NCBI GenBank assembly: GCA_964036295.1
Contig: OZ038471.1
Location: forward strand, 14,960,184 to 15,024,183
From: Plumapathes pennacea
Lineage: Eukaryota > Cnidaria > Anthozoa > Antipatharia > Myriopathidae
Reading direction: 5' to 3'
DNA length: 64,000 nucleotides
Shown here: in pieces, positions 61,063 to 64,000 of the stretch
Numbering within the stretch: the first letter of the stretch is position 1
Layout of the letters: the number at the start of each line of letters is the position of its first letter
The notes under the pieces: generated by a model
Database searches by the model: none
Told to the model about the DNA's origin: nothing
The model's input: only the letters and a program-made list of their open reading frames with translations
Position numbers and translations under genes: made by a program

Positions 61063-61077
61063 CCAACATGGCGGACA
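61063..61077 (+). promoter_or_regulatory. YY1-like site in the SNRNP48-like promoter
   Basis: CCAACATGGCGGACA matches the YY1 core (AANATGGCGGC-type), often found just downstream of the start site of TATA-less housekeeping genes. It lies 84 bases before the start codon, in a GC-rich patch (60940-61080). The ATG inside it would open only a short frame. Confidence 0.5.
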
Positions 61078-61160
61078 ATTTGTGCAGGCGGACTGCATCT
61101 TATCTTTTACTCAAATAATTTCACTCCGGGTCGCGCACATAAGCTACTGAGCATCTTAAC

Positions 61161-63081
61161 ATGGACAGAGTAGGAGAAGTGAACAAAATTTCTTCGTTTT
61201 TGACCGAAACACAGAAGCAGCTGGATGGAATTCTCGCAAAACTGAAGTGGGGCAAAGAGGAGCTGCTCTCAGAGGTAATAAGCTTGAAACTTGGCTCGCA
61301 TGAGATTACTTGAGTATTCTAAAGAAACAGCTCACACTTGACCTCCTCCCGTAAGGCTTCGTAGCTGAGCTACTGGATTTCAATACCGTTGAAGCATGGA
61401 TTTTTTTGCCCGAGCTACAGCGTACATATTAAGATCACAGACGAAAGCCTTACAGTATATATAGGACTCTCGCTCAATTTAATATTTTTTATTTTGTCCA
61501 CTTTTCTAGGAAAGGATGGTGGGGTTTATTGTTATATTCTCAGTTAATGGCAAACGTGTGCAATCTGAGCTGTTCCTTTTCAAATGTGGAAAACCTGCAT
61601 TGAATTGTCATGTTTCTTTGCAGAGTGGTGCAATCTTGGTAAATTGTCCAGAAAATGAATCTCACAGGGTTCCCAAGTCAAGTCTGGACAAACACCTTGC
61701 AAAGTGTAAACTGGCTAGTCAAGGGGTAGATACTAAGGTAAAACTAAGCCAACATGAAATTTTGTTTGAACTTATTTTGGAAATACATTACATTATTTTA
61801 CTAAGTGGATAGTAGTAGTGGTAAATGGTGGAACTGGCAAACCTCTGAGCCTGTATACCTTGCCAAATATACAGTAACTGTCCAAAATGTTCTGGAAAAA
61901 AAACTGTTTGGCCATCTTGATTCTAATGGCAGCTACATTATTATGTTGTTATATTGTAACTGTGAATAGACCCCAACAAGCACAATTAGAGCACAACCAA
62001 AGTAAATCTTACTTCATCAGTGTATCAATTGCACCGTGCAAAAGGTTGGTTATTTTTTTGTCTTGTGATGATACACTTGAAATGAGAAAGAAGAAATTCA
62101 TCACTGAGTTGACATCCTCAACCTCAAGATAAGACTTGTCTCATAACACAAGCGATAGTATTGCTAACTTACATTTGATTAGTAGTGTACAATATGTGTA
62201 CGTGAAGGTTACAGTTTTGGCAATGCCTATTTTGTTAAACGTTTTGTACTTTTGACAGGATTCCCTTTCAAGTTCTCAATTCTTCTATGAGTCATTGGTC
62301 TCTGTGATCCCAGTGATGATTGGTAAGTCAATTGAGGGATCAACTTCAATTTTCTTCCTTCAGTTTCTCACTAGAAATATATCATATAGTAAGGAGAACT
62401 TGGCTTTTGATAGCTTGCTCAGATGATAGCTGATTAAACTATCAATTCTCATTACATTGCTCATACTTTTTCCTCTTAAAGTTTGGGAGAATCTGCATTT
62501 TGAACTGGATGATATTTATTATTGCAGACAAAGCAAAGTACAGCTCATTCAAAGGAGTCGAAGAAAGGTAACTGTAACTGAATACGGACCTTTGCAACTA
62601 TTGTACTACTACTACAATTATCATTGTGTGTCTTGCTATTGCAGATCTTCTAAAACTGATGCCCAGTCCAGTGCCGAACATTTAACTGGAAATATTCAGG
62701 TAAGAGTACCTTATGAAAACTGTGTGATCTTGGCAAGAACATGCTGGATCTTACTAAGATCTTAGCAGAATATTTTCTAATGGGTAAGATCTCACCAAGA
62801 TATTCACAAAATCTACAGTACCATCTTACCAATATCTTGCCAGGCTGCCCACTATCCTGAATAAAAGCATTAGATCTTGACCTAATGAATCTTGGCTGAT
62901 CTTGCCAAGATTCTGGTGAGACAAGATCTCGGCAAGATCTTACAGCTTTTATTTTAAATTCTCTGTAATGTATAATTATCTCTGGTTGATTGACTCTTGG
63001 GAGTGAGAGGGTTTTTAGTAGCTGTTTTCTATCTTAGGGTCTATAGATCTATCTGTTAAATGCTTTTTTTCGTTTTCTTTT

Positions 63082-63117
<36 letters not shown>

Positions 63118-63284
63118 CTTTTACTGGGACAGCATCCTCGAAGCAATACTTTAGATGTTGATATGAATGATGTTGATCATGGTGATGAAGATGTGACAAA
63201 TACCATGGAAGAATTCAGTTCCAGTCTTATGCTTCCTCAAAAAGATAGTGTCACAGCTTATCAAAATCCTCAAGAAGAAATCAG
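61161..63284 (+). CDS. SNRNP48: U11/U12 snRNP 48 kDa-like protein (CHHC zinc finger), 5' part
   Basis: Six in-phase exons: 61161-61274, 61624-61737, 62259-62322, 62528-62567, 62645-62699 and 63133-63284. The gene runs past the window end. Exon 1 (MDRVGEVNKISSFL, LDGILAKLKW) resembles the N-terminal helix of U11-48K. Exon 2 holds a complete CHHC finger, CPENESHRVPKSSLDKHLAK followed by C (C-x5-H-x9-H-x3-C), the type used by U11-48K to read the 5' splice site of U12-dependent introns. Exon 3 has QFFYES, comparable with EFFYEN in vertebrate U11-48K. Exons 5-6 are serine-rich and acidic and do not match what I know of the human protein. The alternative is another CHHC-finger protein (tRNA methylase or gametocyte-specific factor type), less likely because only one finger follows such a helix. 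Confidence 0.72.
62335..62510 (-). mobile_element. TTAA-type MITE, truncated
   Basis: GATCAACTTCAATTTTCTTC, ATATATCATATAGTAAGGAG and TTTGGGAGAATCTGCATTTTG; terminal parts missing. It fills most of intron 3 of the SNRNP48-like gene. A further scrap (CTCTTGGGAGTGAGAGGG) is near 62995. Confidence 0.7.
63086..63117 (+). repeat. Poly(T) tract at an intron end
   Basis: About 32 T forming an extreme polypyrimidine tract 15 bases before the acceptor of exon 6 of the SNRNP48-like gene. Confidence 0.9.
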
Positions 63285-63344
63285 GTACAGTATATTACTT
63301 ATTACATTTACAAAAACTTTCCTATCCTGGACGTTTTGCTAGTA

Positions 63345-63937
63345 CAGTGGAACCTCCCGTAAGCGACCACCCTTCATTTGGCTTTTAAGTGGTCCCTTAC
63401 ATGAGGTGGTCACTTACAGGAATTTCTCACCATGGGAGGTATAAGTGAGATCCAGCTTTGAGCACAACCAGTGTCAATAAAAGCAATTTTAGTGAGTGAA
63501 TTAACACCTTGAGTTTTAAGAAATCAACCTTGTCCTGTTGCATGTTACATTGCACATGTTAGTGTTTTGTCCGGTCCGGTTTCTGCAAGGAAGTTAGTCC
63601 TTGCTCAGAAAATTGCTCTCTGAAAACACAGAGTGGTTGCTTATTGGAGGTACTGTAAAAAACAAAACAAAAAAACATCAAGAGGAAAATTCAAATGGTG
63701 AGCATCAAAAGTGGTTTTGGTTGCTTATGAGAGGTGGTCGCTTATGAGAGGTTTCACTAACAGTAATTTGACTGAGGGACCAATATTGGTCATTATATGG
63801 TAAGTGGTTGCTTATGAGAGGTGGTCGCTTACGAGAGGTTTCACTAACAGTAATTTGACTGAGGGATCAATATTGGTCATTATATAGTTTACAAGTGGTT
63901 GCTTATGAGAGGTGGTCGCTTACGGGAGGTTTTACTG
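63345..63937 (+). mobile_element. 593-bp Tigger-like MITE
   Basis: The left end CAGTGGAACCTCCCGTAAGC and right end GCTTACGGGAGGTTTTACTG are flanked by TA. The right half has a tandem duplication of about 85 bp (GAGGTGGTCGCTTACGAGAG, TTTCACTAACAGTAATTTG). It carries blocks shared with 17640-17945. Typical TA target and ends of pogo/Tigger-type Tc1/mariner MITEs. Confidence 0.85.
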
Positions 63938-64000
63938 TATATGAAGACATCTGATAAAATAATCTTTTTATTTTCTGAAAACAACTTACTGTACAGCATG

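Overview
This window looks like nuclear DNA of a cnidarian, most likely a hexacoral such as a stony coral. The reasons are spliced genes with GT/AG introns of metazoan type, cnidarian-style TLDc, discoidin and SRCR exons, an NKAIN membrane-protein gene, an AT-rich background, and dense short TIR elements with Penelope-like, BEL/Pao, Gypsy-like and LINE remnants. There is no sign of prokaryotic organisation. The species call is inference; the gene calls rest on exon sequences whose splice phases I checked by hand.

Layout, with every confident host gene on the + strand. 327-3463: segmental duplication copy 1, carrying the last exon of a TLDc gene (2040-2350). 4022-18887: a six-exon gene for a protein of about 218 residues that I do not recognise. 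Its introns hold two tandem repeats (7.2-7.7 and 9.2-9.6 kb), a fold-back-prone region at 10.9-11.7 kb, TE-derived ORFs, an orphan decayed SRCR exon, a LINE tail and a tandem-repeat fold-back transposon (15997-17054). 19465-21496: a 2-kb TIR element. 21.7-24.4 kb: a locally duplicated block, one copy of which carries a tRNA-derived SINE. 24485-28071: a four-exon gene start encoding signal peptide, F5/8C (discoidin) domain and Ig domain; its 3' end was not found. 30.1-41.5 kb: a nest of retroelements (Gypsy-like remnant, then BEL/Pao, with a LINE inside it and two different TIR elements inside the LINE). 45193-49275: a TLDc gene whose second exon lies in duplication copy 2 (46978-51035). 52071-58545: a complete NKAIN gene. 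61161-63284 and beyond: the 5' part of a U11/U12-48K (SNRNP48)-like gene.

Most striking observations: (1) the duplicated TLDc exon differs at about 38 nucleotides, nearly all amino-acid changing, although the 209 bases of intron just upstream look identical in the two copies; (2) two unrelated fold-back elements have TIRs built from short tandem repeats and 9-10 bp target duplications; (3) a third 9-bp-TSD element carries a RecQ-type helicase fragment; (4) two Penelope-type hammerhead ribozymes are readable on opposite strands; (5) a 2-kb TIR element carries a 14-base motif eight times. All percentages and counts were made by eye, and no database search was run.
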